A stretch of 50,784 nt of DNA from Ilumatobacteraceae bacterium. GTDB lineage: Bacteria; Actinomycetota; Acidimicrobiia; Acidimicrobiales; Ilumatobacteraceae. The notes beneath the pieces are model-generated. The model was given only the letters and a program-made list of their open reading frames with translations. It was not told the origin of the DNA and did not search any database. The stretch spans positions 1-50,784 of the forward strand of contig SHUR01000002.1 of NCBI GenBank assembly GCA_009694565.1. The letters run 5' to 3'. This document shows, in pieces, positions 19,038 to 27,861 of this stretch (its first letter is position 1; every line of letters starts with the position of its first letter). The position numbers and the translations under genes were made by a program.

Positions 19038-19803
19038 CAGGGACTCCTAAATATGCAGCAATAACATCGGGGTTCGACCGAACTTCACTAGGAAGACCTT
19101 CTGCAATTTTTTTGCCGAAGTCGAGAACAGCGACACGGTCACTGACATTCATAACAACACTCATGTCATGCTCAATAAGAAGAATCGTGTAGCCACGATC
19201 ACGAATCGCAAAGATGAGTTCATTGAGTTGTTGCTTCTCTGCGGGGTTAAAACCAGCTGCTGGCTCGTCGAGACACAATAATTCCGGTTCGGTGGCGAGC
19301 GCCCGCGCGATTTCAAGGCGGCGCTGATATCCGTAGGGCAAGTTTCGTGCCGCATCGCTAGCCCGATCAGCGATGCCCATTAGGGCCAGCAACTCCATCG
19401 AACGGTCGTATGATTCTTTTTCTTCAGCGCGCTGATGTTTTGTGCGCAGTAGGGCTGCGGGGATTGAAGAAGTTTTACGAGCATCCGCTCCCACCATGAC
19501 ATTTTCTACGGCGGTCATTTCAGAAAACAATCTAATGTTTTGAAAAGTACGAGCAATTCCCGATTGTGTTATTTGAAAACGCTTTAAATTGGTGATGTCA
19601 GAGCCGTTGAATACAACGCTTCCTTGCGTCGGCTGGTACACACCTGTCATCACATTGAAACACGTTGTCTTGCCGGCACCATTAGGACCAATCAGGCCAA
19701 GAATTTCACCACGAAAGATTTTGACCGACACATCACTCAGTGCGGTCACACCTCCGAATTGCATGGTGACATTATTAAAATCAAGAAGAACTTCATTCGT
19801 CAT
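19024..19803 (-). CDS. livG: branched-chain amino acid ABC transporter ATP-binding protein LivG
   Basis: IGPNGAGKTTCFNVMTGVYQPTQG, GIARTFQNIRLFSEMTAVENVMVG, DEPAAGFNPAE, LIEHDMSVVM. Confidence 0.95.
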   Translation of the reverse strand: MTNEVLLDFNNVTMQFGGVTALSDVSVKIFRGEILGLIGPNGAGKTTCFNVMTGVYQPTQGSVVFNGSDITNLKRFQITQSGIARTFQNIRLFSEMTAVENVMVGADARKTSSIPAALLRTKHQRAEEKESYDRSMELLALMGIADRASDAARNLPYGYQRRLEIARALATEPELLCLDEPAAGFNPAEKQQLNELIFAIRDRGYTILLIEHDMSVVMNVSDRVAVLDFGKKIAEGLPSEVRSNPDVIAAYLGVPDDAA

Positions 19804-20885
19804 TGCGCTACCTCTTGGCCGCCAGAAGCAGACTTCATCGGAGATTTAGTACGCACTCGTCGAGGAAGAAGACCCTCAGGGCGAAATACCATAACGAGAA
19901 CGAGAGCGATACCAAAGACCAAGACTCGTTTGTCGGTGAAGTTTCGGAAACGCTCTGGCAACCACGCCACCATGATGCCGCCAAGAATTGCCCCGTACAT
20001 GTTGCCAGAACCACCAAGAACAACTGCAGCAAGAAATAAAATGGACAACTGCAATGGGAAGTTGTCGGGGCTGATGAAGCCGACCTTGCCTGCATAGTGG
20101 GCTCCGGCTAGTCCGCCGACTGCGGCTCCAATAGCAAAAGCCCACAACTTAAATTTAAAAGTATTGACTCCCATTAGTTCTGCTGCATCTTCATCTTCGC
20201 GAATAGCAGTCCAAGCTCGCCCAACGCGCGACTCTTCGAGACGATGCAAGCAGAACACAACAAGAAAGACAAGTGTTAGCCCAAGCCAGTAATAGGGCTT
20301 CGGATCAATAACACCAAACTTCAGTGGACCGATTGATGGCGGCCTGCCGATATCACTGATGCCACGACTGGCCCCAAGCCAGTCGAGATTCTTTGCACTA
20401 ATGCGGATGATTTCTCCGAATCCCAACGTGACGATTGCTAAGTAGTCCCCGCGTAGTCGCAAGGTAGGAGTGCCCAAAATGACTCCGAATAACATTGAGA
20501 CCACAACAGCAATGGGTAACACCACAAGCCATGGAAGCGAAGCGTGCTGGCTTGTCAAGACGCCAACCACATAAGCCCCAACGGCATAGAACCCGACGTA
20601 TCCGAGGTCGAGCAACCCAGCAAGTCCAACAACAACATTCAGCCCTAACGCAACCAAAACAAAAATAATCACCTGATCATTCAAAACTGTAGAAAATTGC
20701 GTTCCAGGTGTGTTTACCAGCCAACCGACAGCGGGAATCTTTGGCCACCATGGTGCGAGGTACAAAGCAAGAACTGCAAGCACATATCCCGACAAACGTT
20801 GCACATGGGACATTGACTTCCAGCGCACTTGCACATCGGCACTCAGGGACTGAAGGCGCTTCCAGAGGTCTGACAACTGACTCAT
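19800..20885 (-). CDS. livM: branched-chain amino acid ABC transporter permease LivM
   Basis: GLNVVVGLAGLLDLGYVGFYAVGAYVVGVL, TPTLRLRGDYLAIVTLGFGEIIRI. Confidence 0.94.
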   Translation of the reverse strand: MSQLSDLWKRLQSLSADVQVRWKSMSHVQRLSGYVLAVLALYLAPWWPKIPAVGWLVNTPGTQFSTVLNDQVIIFVLVALGLNVVVGLAGLLDLGYVGFYAVGAYVVGVLTSQHASLPWLVVLPIAVVVSMLFGVILGTPTLRLRGDYLAIVTLGFGEIIRISAKNLDWLGASRGISDIGRPPSIGPLKFGVIDPKPYYWLGLTLVFLVVFCLHRLEESRVGRAWTAIREDEDAAELMGVNTFKFKLWAFAIGAAVGGLAGAHYAGKVGFISPDNFPLQLSILFLAAVVLGGSGNMYGAILGGIMVAWLPERFRNFTDKRVLVFGIALVLVMVFRPEGLLPRRVRTKSPMKSASGGQEVAQ

Positions 20886-22006
20886 ACTCTGGCCCTGCCT
20901 AAAGATTCACCAAGAATGCCTGTTGGGCGCACCATAAGAACTACGAGAAGAACTACGAACGCAATCACATCTTTCCATTGGCCGCCAAAGAGTGCAGAGC
21001 CGTAGTTTTCAACTAGACCAAGCATAAATCCGCCGAGCAATGCACCTTTTAAGTTGCCAATACCGCCAAGCACTGCGGCAGTAAAGCTCTTTACTCCCAA
21101 AATAAAACCAATATTGAAACGCGATTGGTCATAGACCATTGTGAACAACATTGCAGCACCACCAGCCATGACTCCGCCAAGCGCAAACGTGACCACAATA
21201 ATAAGGTCGACGTTGACACCCAAGATTCGTGCCGTTTCAGCATCTTGAGCGACAGCGCGAACACCGCGGCCCAATTTGGTTTTATTCACAAACAATGTGA
21301 GCGCCGTCATCATCAACAATGCGCCAACAATCACAATGACATAGTCAATACGAACATCTGTACCGAGTGCGCTGAAGAGAACCTTCTTTTCCAAGATTCG
21401 TGGTGTTTGATACTGCTCACGACGATTTGGGCCCCAGATTCCAACTGCTTCAGCTATGGCAGTGGAAGCACCAATGGCGGAAATGAGAAAAGCAAGACGT
21501 GGGGCTTTCTTGCCCTTTTTGAAAAACCGGAGATACGAATATGAAATGGGCGCCGTTCCAACACACGCAATAATGAGATTAGCTTTGGTCTCATTCACAA
21601 AAATTAGACCGATCACAAACGACGTAAGGAATGCCAGAGCAATGGCACCAAAAGCATCACCATTTCCGCGCAATGGTCGGTACGCAATTCGTTCTAGGGC
21701 AATTGCACCAACGCCAGAAATAAACATTGCTGCTAGAAGAATAAAGACTAAGAAAAAGACAAGTGCAGCTCCCGTGCGGTAGGGATAGTTGCCGTCCTCC
21801 AGCATAGGAATATTGAGTAATTGCGTAGAGGCAATTAGAGCGCTGAAAGTTCCCACCATGAAAATCTCAGAATGGGCAAAGTTGATAAGACGTAGTACGC
21901 CGTAGACAAGTGTGTACCCCAGTGCTACCAAGGCATAAATAGAGCCGAGCGCGAGTCCGGTGACGGTGAGATCCCAGAAAATGCGAATGATTAGCCAATC
22001 AGGCAT
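20882..22006 (-). CDS. livH: branched-chain amino acid ABC transporter permease LivH, with insertion
   Basis: ALGSIYALVALGYTLVYGVLRLINFAHSEIFMVG, GRGVRAVAQDAETARILGVNVD, VLGGIGNLKGALLGGFMLGLVE. Confidence 0.94.
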   Translation of the reverse strand: MPDWLIIRIFWDLTVTGLALGSIYALVALGYTLVYGVLRLINFAHSEIFMVGTFSALIASTQLLNIPMLEDGNYPYRTGAALVFFLVFILLAAMFISGVGAIALERIAYRPLRGNGDAFGAIALAFLTSFVIGLIFVNETKANLIIACVGTAPISYSYLRFFKKGKKAPRLAFLISAIGASTAIAEAVGIWGPNRREQYQTPRILEKKVLFSALGTDVRIDYVIVIVGALLMMTALTLFVNKTKLGRGVRAVAQDAETARILGVNVDLIIVVTFALGGVMAGGAAMLFTMVYDQSRFNIGFILGVKSFTAAVLGGIGNLKGALLGGFMLGLVENYGSALFGGQWKDVIAFVVLLVVLMVRPTGILGESLGRARV

Positions 22007-22053
22007 ACCTACGACCTATCAAAAACGTAATAAAAATAATCATATACAAACGA

Positions 22054-22081
22054 AACGACCGGGGATTAATCCCCGGTCGTT
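22054..22081 (-). terminator. stem-loop terminator/attenuator between livK and livH
   Basis: AACGACCGGGG-ATTAAT-CCCCGGTCGTT, perfect 11-bp stem, followed on the minus strand by TCGTTTG. Confidence 0.75.
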
Positions 22082-22112
22082 GTCGTTATTGTTCAAAAGT
22101 GAACCCGAAGGT

Positions 22113-23249
22113 TTACTTGATGAGACCGAGTGAACCGTCAATCTTTCCATCTTTGATGGTGTATGCGTAAACAGCTGTACCGACAACTTCGCCGGTCTCG
22201 TCCCACTTCAATTGCTTGGTTACGCCAGGAGCGTCGTAAGCCTTGATGAAGGCAAGAACTGCTGCACGGTCACGAGCACCAGACTTGATTGCTCCAAGGA
22301 ACACAGTTGCTGCGTCGTAGGCCTCAGCACCATATGTGGCTGGATCTTCGTTGAACTTAGCCCTGAAAGATGCAAGGAATGTTGCGTTTGAGTCAAATGG
22401 AGCACATGTGCAACCGATGATTGAACCCTCTGCTGCTGGACCGCCTGCTTCAATAAAGCCCTTGTCAAGAACTCCGTCACCGAAGTACAACTGAGCCTCA
22501 ACTCCGCCGTCACGCAATTGCTTGGCAAGCTTGCCAGCTGCTGCGTAGTAACCACCAAAGAACAAAGCATCAATGCCTGCGTCCTTTGCTGCTGTTACAA
22601 CTGCTGAGTAGTCAGCGCCTTCTGGATCAATGCTGTTCATTTCGACTGCTTTGTCTCCAAGGCTCGTCTGAACGATGTCTGCAAGACCCTTACCGTATTC
22701 AGATGCGTCGTCGAGAACTCCGACTTTCATCTTTCCATCAGCGGTGATTTTACTTGCAAGACCTGGACCCTGCTTGTCGTCACCAGCAAGCGCACGGTGG
22801 AAAATCTTCCAACCATTCTGCGAAAGAAGTGCGTTGGTAGCTGATGGAGTGATGATCGGAAGACCAGCCTCATCAAACTTGCCATTGACTGCCTTTGACT
22901 CACCAGAGAATGCTGGTCCAACGATTCCGAGAACGCCTGCATCAGCGATTGCCTTGTCGGCAAGTGCTGGAGCCTGGTCTGGGTCACCTTGAGAGTCGTA
23001 TGCTTCGATGCCTACCTGGCAATCAGCATTTGCTTCATTGAACTCTGCGACTGCAAGGTCGAGGCCCTTTTTGATGTTGACACCAAGGTTGCCTGCGTCA
23101 CCGGTGAGTGCGCCGAAGAATGCAATCTTCACGCCTTCACAAGATGCTGCTGCACCGTCTGATGTTGAGTCATCATTTCCGCAGGCAACGCCTACAAGTG
23201 ATAAACCGATTATGAGTGCGCTTGCGCGCACAATCCGACTTTTTTTCAT
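22113..23249 (-). CDS. livK: branched-chain amino acid ABC transporter substrate-binding lipoprotein
   Basis: MKKSRIVRASALIIGLSLVGVACGNDD lipobox, IAFFGALTGDAGNLGVNIKKGLDLAV, YDAATVFLGAI. ORF opens at 23306; ATG 23249 has RBS GGGGGAG. Confidence 0.93.
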   Translation of the reverse strand: MKKSRIVRASALIIGLSLVGVACGNDDSTSDGAAASCEGVKIAFFGALTGDAGNLGVNIKKGLDLAVAEFNEANADCQVGIEAYDSQGDPDQAPALADKAIADAGVLGIVGPAFSGESKAVNGKFDEAGLPIITPSATNALLSQNGWKIFHRALAGDDKQGPGLASKITADGKMKVGVLDDASEYGKGLADIVQTSLGDKAVEMNSIDPEGADYSAVVTAAKDAGIDALFFGGYYAAAGKLAKQLRDGGVEAQLYFGDGVLDKGFIEAGGPAAEGSIIGCTCAPFDSNATFLASFRAKFNEDPATYGAEAYDAATVFLGAIKSGARDRAAVLAFIKAYDAPGVTKQLKWDETGEVVGTAVYAYTIKDGKIDGSLGLIK

Positions 23250-23279
23250 GGTTGTTTCTCCCCCTCGGAGATCTGTGAC

Positions 23280-23308
23280 AGTTGCCACTAGTAATGGGTA
23301 TGGCAACT
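23280..23308 (-). promoter_or_regulatory. inverted repeat AGTTGCCA-N13-TGGCAACT upstream of livK
   Basis: Perfect 8-bp arms in the livK 5' region, 31 nt from the start codon. Confidence 0.55.
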
Positions 23309-23334
23309 AAACTATCGGAGACTTTGATAAATGC

Positions 23335-24516
23335 TCAAAAGCGCGCCAGGTACTCCACCAGTGCGACGACGTCCCTATAAGAGTTATAGAGGGGTGCAAA
23401 GCCGAAACGCATGAGATCAGGAGGACGAAAATCAGCAATTATTCCTTGCGACGCCATCTGGTCGACGAGGGCCTTACCTCCCGCAAATCCAAGTGCTACA
23501 TGGCTTCCACGGGTTTCAGGGTCTCGGGGAGAGCTCAGAACGAAACCGCGGGCCGCCAGATGCGAGTCAAAAAGGTCAACGAATAGCCGCGTGAGACCCA
23601 TGCTCTTGGCCCGAATTTCGGCCATTGAGACCCCCGAGAAAATTTCTAGGGCTGCTTCAAGGGATTTCATGCTCAGGACCGTGGTTGTACCCGTGAGGAA
23701 GCGGGAAATTCCGGGTGCTGGGCGGAAATGGATGTCGAAGTCGAAAGGTGACTCGTGACCCCACCAGCCTTGGAGAGGCTGACCGGATTCGGCAAGTAGC
23801 CGAGGCGCCACATGTATAAAGGCAGGAGCACCTGGCCCGCCGTTCAGATATTTGTAGCAACACCCGACCGCGAAGTCGATATCAAGTGCCCGAGCATCAA
23901 AGGGCACGGCCCCTACCGTATGGGCAAGATCCCACACCATCAAAGCTCCATGTTTGTGCGCAGTTGCAGTGATAGCGGCTGCATCCAGAATCTTCGCGGT
24001 TCGATAATCAACATGAGTAGCGGTGACAACGGCGGTGTGATCCGAAATGGCACCGATGATTTCTTCTGCTGGCACCGCAACCAATGTCATGCCGTGTTGG
24101 TCGGCAACACTTTGAGCGATGTAAATGTCTGTCGGGAAATTGTTGATGTCAATCACAATTTCCGTGCGGCCAGGACGAAGTGCGACTGCCGACATCAATG
24201 CCTTATGCAAATTGATTGATGTGTTGTCACAACTAATCACAGAATCCTGTGTTGCGCCGATAAGTGGTGCAATCATGTTGCCTACTCGCATTGGCATCGC
24301 CAACCAATCTTCATCCCACGAGCGAATCAACCGTTCACGCCATTCGACATCAATTGTGTGATGCAGCACCTCACGTGATCGCAGTGTTAATGGACCGAGT
24401 GAATTTCCATCGAAATGCAGGACGTCAGCCGGAATGTCAAATTTCTCTCGCATCGGCGCCAATGCGTCTCGTGCATCAAGAGTACGTGCCAGTTCTTCTG
24501 CGTCAGTGATGTTCAC
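23335..24516 (-). CDS. kynU: kynureninase
   Basis: FDGNSLGPLTLRSREVL, NTSINLHKALMSA, VWDLAHTVGAVPFDARALDIDFAVGCCYKYLNGGPGAPAFIHV (PLP Lys). GTG 24516 forms a GTGA overlap with the upstream gene; track ORF extends to 24549. Confidence 0.93.
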   Translation of the reverse strand: MNITDAEELARTLDARDALAPMREKFDIPADVLHFDGNSLGPLTLRSREVLHHTIDVEWRERLIRSWDEDWLAMPMRVGNMIAPLIGATQDSVISCDNTSINLHKALMSAVALRPGRTEIVIDINNFPTDIYIAQSVADQHGMTLVAVPAEEIIGAISDHTAVVTATHVDYRTAKILDAAAITATAHKHGALMVWDLAHTVGAVPFDARALDIDFAVGCCYKYLNGGPGAPAFIHVAPRLLAESGQPLQGWWGHESPFDFDIHFRPAPGISRFLTGTTTVLSMKSLEAALEIFSGVSMAEIRAKSMGLTRLFVDLFDSHLAARGFVLSSPRDPETRGSHVALGFAGGKALVDQMASQGIIADFRPPDLMRFGFAPLYNSYRDVVALVEYLARF

Positions 24517-25301
24517 GTTTGTACCTCTAGTAATTGTGCTAGGGCCCATTCTCCCACCTTTGTGCCTCGGCGCAACAAATCATACGGAAGGTTGAAATGG
24601 TCACGATTGGGCACAACCATTGTTTCTGTGGCTGTACCACTTGATTGTAAGTGGTTGGCATATTCAGCATTCTGGCGAATGAACTCTGACGATTCAGATT
24701 CACCGACAGCGCAAAGTGCACGCGCAAGTCCGTGTGAGGATGCAAGCAACTGCGGGCTGATGGCTGCTGCCGATTCATGCGTGAGATGTAGCGGCTCATT
24801 TGTGTCTGTGACGACCAACGGACGTAGGTCATATATTCCGCTTAACAACACAACGCCAGATAAGCGTGATGCGATGGCATATTCGCGGGTACACATTGCC
24901 GCTAAATGTGCACCAGCGCTGCAACCAGCAAGTACCACTTGTGTTGGTTCTAATTCATTAATCGTTTTCTTAACATCAATGATGCATTCTTCGATGATGT
25001 CAGGGATTGTGGCATCGGGCGCCAATGTGTATTCCACGGCATGCAACGAAATGCCTTCCCTGATTGCGTCTTGTGCGTTAAACAAGGAATCAGCGGCTGA
25101 TAATCGCTGCCAGTATCCACCGTGGATGTAAATCAGAAGTGGCAGATGAGGTTGTCGTAACGAGTCAGGGTCATAGGGCGTACTTAGTTCGTGATACTCA
25201 GCCAGGTATTCGTCTAGCGGGCGAAGCGCATAACGCGACGGCGAATACTGATGGTCAACATCAGCATCTGTAGCCGTTTGCCAGTGAAACGATGTGCTCA
25301 C
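24513..25301 (-). CDS. alpha/beta hydrolase, arylformamidase (kynurenine formamidase)-like
   Basis: IYIHGGYWQ and AGCSAGAHLAAM motifs as in AFMID-type formamidases; coupled to kynU. Confidence 0.8.
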   Translation of the reverse strand: MSTSFHWQTATDADVDHQYSPSRYALRPLDEYLAEYHELSTPYDPDSLRQPHLPLLIYIHGGYWQRLSAADSLFNAQDAIREGISLHAVEYTLAPDATIPDIIEECIIDVKKTINELEPTQVVLAGCSAGAHLAAMCTREYAIASRLSGVVLLSGIYDLRPLVVTDTNEPLHLTHESAAAISPQLLASSHGLARALCAVGESESSEFIRQNAEYANHLQSSGTATETMVVPNRDHFNLPYDLLRRGTKVGEWALAQLLEVQT

Positions 25302-26140
25302 TGCAGAGGACGAGTGCCCGCAACGGTAGTGCGGTGCAATTCTCGACGGAACCCGGCGTAATCGTTCAGCGCATAATGCTGCGTTGAGCGATTATCCCAG
25401 ATAGCCAAATCTCCGTTGCTCCACTTATGACGCACAGTGAATTTCGCATCCGTTGTATGTAAGTGCAACCAATCCATTAGACGTAGTTTTTCGATTTCAT
25501 CTGCGATGCCTGTGAGGTCACGCACATATGTGCGGTTGTAAAAAAGCACCGACTTTCCCGTCTCTGGATGAGTTGTAATCAGCGGGTGAATTTCTGAGTC
25601 ATTCGCGCTCTCATCACACACGATATTCATGCTGGAAAGTCCGGAATGGATCGCTTGCATCTTCGGTGAATACGCATCGCGAGCAGTATGTATTGCAGCG
25701 AGATGGGAGAACTGTTCTTTGTAAGCATCAGATAATGCGTTGTACGCAGTTGTCATTGAAGACCACAATGTGTCTCCTCCGTACAGTGGAACATCAAGCG
25801 CATGAAGGACAGTAAATGAAGGTGGCGCTGGCTGAAAACTGAAATCACTGTGCCATGCACCACCAAAATTAAAAGCATTGCCGTCTTTGGCTTCTTTTAG
25901 AACCTTGATAACTTCAGGATGGTCAGGACTTGGTTCAATAAAGGGCGACTCAGCAGCTGGTCCAAGGCGACGAGAAAAATCAACTTGTTCCAAGGGTGTC
26001 AATGCTTGGTTGGGGATGATGATGACCTCATGTTCGCACGCCACCTCACGCAATGCTTCTAGTTCTGAATCAGTGAGAACTTTCACGTCGTCCACATAGA
26101 CCGTGGCACCCAGAACTCCTGTTAATCGCTTTACCCGCAT
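25298..26140 (-). CDS. TauD/TfdA-family Fe(II)/2-oxoglutarate dioxygenase
   Basis: HSDFSF HxD motif, PLYGGDTLWSSM, NGDLAIWDNRSTQHYA distal His, RELHRTTVAG. Start at ATG 26140 (track ORF opens at 26167). Confidence 0.9.
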   Translation of the reverse strand: MRVKRLTGVLGATVYVDDVKVLTDSELEALREVACEHEVIIIPNQALTPLEQVDFSRRLGPAAESPFIEPSPDHPEVIKVLKEAKDGNAFNFGGAWHSDFSFQPAPPSFTVLHALDVPLYGGDTLWSSMTTAYNALSDAYKEQFSHLAAIHTARDAYSPKMQAIHSGLSSMNIVCDESANDSEIHPLITTHPETGKSVLFYNRTYVRDLTGIADEIEKLRLMDWLHLHTTDAKFTVRHKWSNGDLAIWDNRSTQHYALNDYAGFRRELHRTTVAGTRPLQ

Positions 26141-26187
26141 ACCTCTACCGTAGAGCACGCAGACCAATAGAGAACCAGCATGGTGTT

Positions 26188-26685
26188 TTGTGGCAACATC
26201 AATGCGTGGCGTTTAGAGATGGTGACGGATGGGTGCTGTGTACAAGGTGCCAATCTCGTCATTGGGGACTCCACGGTGCAGCCGGGCTATTGCTCGTGCG
26301 CACTGACCTTGAGACTCCCTGTGTTCTACTTCAATTGCGGGCCGCATGGACTCATGGCGGAGGCACATGGGCATTGCCAGGTGGCGCGCTTGATTCCCAT
26401 GAAGACTCGGTCACCGCAGCTGCGCGTGAGGCGCACGAAGAAGCAGGAATTGAGAGTCAACATCTTGAATTCAAAGCGGTCTTTTCTGATGACCATGGCA
26501 ACTGGCGTTATGACACTGTGATTGCCCACACCACGACTGATGCAGGCGCATACGAAGCGAACGCAGAATCTGACGACTTACGATGGGTACCCGTTGACGA
26601 AGTGGGCCTCTTTGACCTTCACCCAGGTCTACGCAACACATGGCCAGTTTTGATTGACCACGTGAAAACGTCTCTTCAGAATTAA
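26188..26685 (+). CDS. NUDIX hydrolase
   Basis: Nudix box GGALDSHEDSVTAAAREAHEEAGI; start uncertain (TTG 26188 or GTG 26206). Confidence 0.88.
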   Translation: MWQHQCVAFRDGDGWVLCTRCQSRHWGLHGAAGLLLVRTDLETPCVLLQLRAAWTHGGGTWALPGGALDSHEDSVTAAAREAHEEAGIESQHLEFKAVFSDDHGNWRYDTVIAHTTTDAGAYEANAESDDLRWVPVDEVGLFDLHPGLRNTWPVLIDHVKTSLQN

Positions 26686-26691
26686 TTCGCC

Positions 26692-27861
26692 GTGCGCAAA
26701 AAAACTCTGTACCTTCTTCAAGCCGCGACCGCACTCGGCGGAATGGGATACGGCGTCATGTTTACCGTTCTCGACGATTTCCGTGACAAATACGGAATAA
26801 CGGAATCGCAATTAGGCATCATTGTAGGAGTTGGGTTCATCACTGGGTTTCTGTCACAAATTCTATTTGCCCCGCAAGCCGACAAGGGGCACGCAAAGAA
26901 ACTTGTGACAACAGGAATCGTGATCGAAATAATCGGAACTTTGTTCATGGCGTTTGGTCATGCATTTCTTCCTCTGATAATCGGTCGATTGCTTACAGGT
27001 TTCGGAGTTGGTATTTCCGAACCTGCTTTACGGCGCATTCTCATTTTGTCTGACCCAGAACGGATGGGACAAAATCTTGGACTTATCGTGAGTGCCAGTG
27101 TTGCAGGCTTTACAGTTGGCCCCATTGTGTCTGCTCTCACTGCAGACACGCTCGGAATCGCTGCACCATTCTTGATAGTTGCAGTCCTATTAGTTGTTGT
27201 TGCTTTCGGATTATTCAACTTGCAATTTCAAGAAGCAAACATTGAAGACGCCCCCACTCAACGACTTGCATTTGACATGCTGCGTATCCGGCCGCTCGCC
27301 GGGGCAATTGTCATTGGCCTCGCATTATTCGCAATGATCGGGACATTCGATGCGGTGTGGTCAGTCATGATGGACGACATGAAGGCACCCACATGGGTGG
27401 CAAACCTTGGCATCAGTTTGTTTGCATTTCCGATGATCTTCTTGGCGCCCCGCGGTGGTCGACTCACACAGAAGGTCGGACCATTCAAAGCAAGCATTGT
27501 TGGGCTTTCAATTGGAGCCGTGTTTCTCACGCTGTACGGGACACTGTGGTCTCCGTACCCCATGCTTGCCGTGGGTGTTGCACACGGAATCGTTGACGGA
27601 CTTACGGTCACGGGCGGCTCAGCAGCCGTCGCCATAGTGGCTCCACGTGAACGACTTGCCTCGGCACAAGGTTTGTACGGTGGTCTTCAAACCTTGACAG
27701 GCGGAATTGCAGCAGTGTTGGCGGGCACGGCATACGGAATCATTGGAAGAGCAACCTTTGTGTGGTGCGCAGGTGCAATGTTGTTGTTCATTGCAATTGG
27801 TGCATGGCTAGCAAAAGACAGCCTGCATATCACAGGTGTTGACAACCCAATTGATACGTAA
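26692..27861 (+). CDS. MFS transporter
   Basis: About 12 TM helices, GRLLTGFGVGISEPALRRIL motif; GTG start. Confidence 0.85.
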   Translation: MRKKTLYLLQAATALGGMGYGVMFTVLDDFRDKYGITESQLGIIVGVGFITGFLSQILFAPQADKGHAKKLVTTGIVIEIIGTLFMAFGHAFLPLIIGRLLTGFGVGISEPALRRILILSDPERMGQNLGLIVSASVAGFTVGPIVSALTADTLGIAAPFLIVAVLLVVVAFGLFNLQFQEANIEDAPTQRLAFDMLRIRPLAGAIVIGLALFAMIGTFDAVWSVMMDDMKAPTWVANLGISLFAFPMIFLAPRGGRLTQKVGPFKASIVGLSIGAVFLTLYGTLWSPYPMLAVGVAHGIVDGLTVTGGSAAVAIVAPRERLASAQGLYGGLQTLTGGIAAVLAGTAYGIIGRATFVWCAGAMLLFIAIGAWLAKDSLHITGVDNPIDT

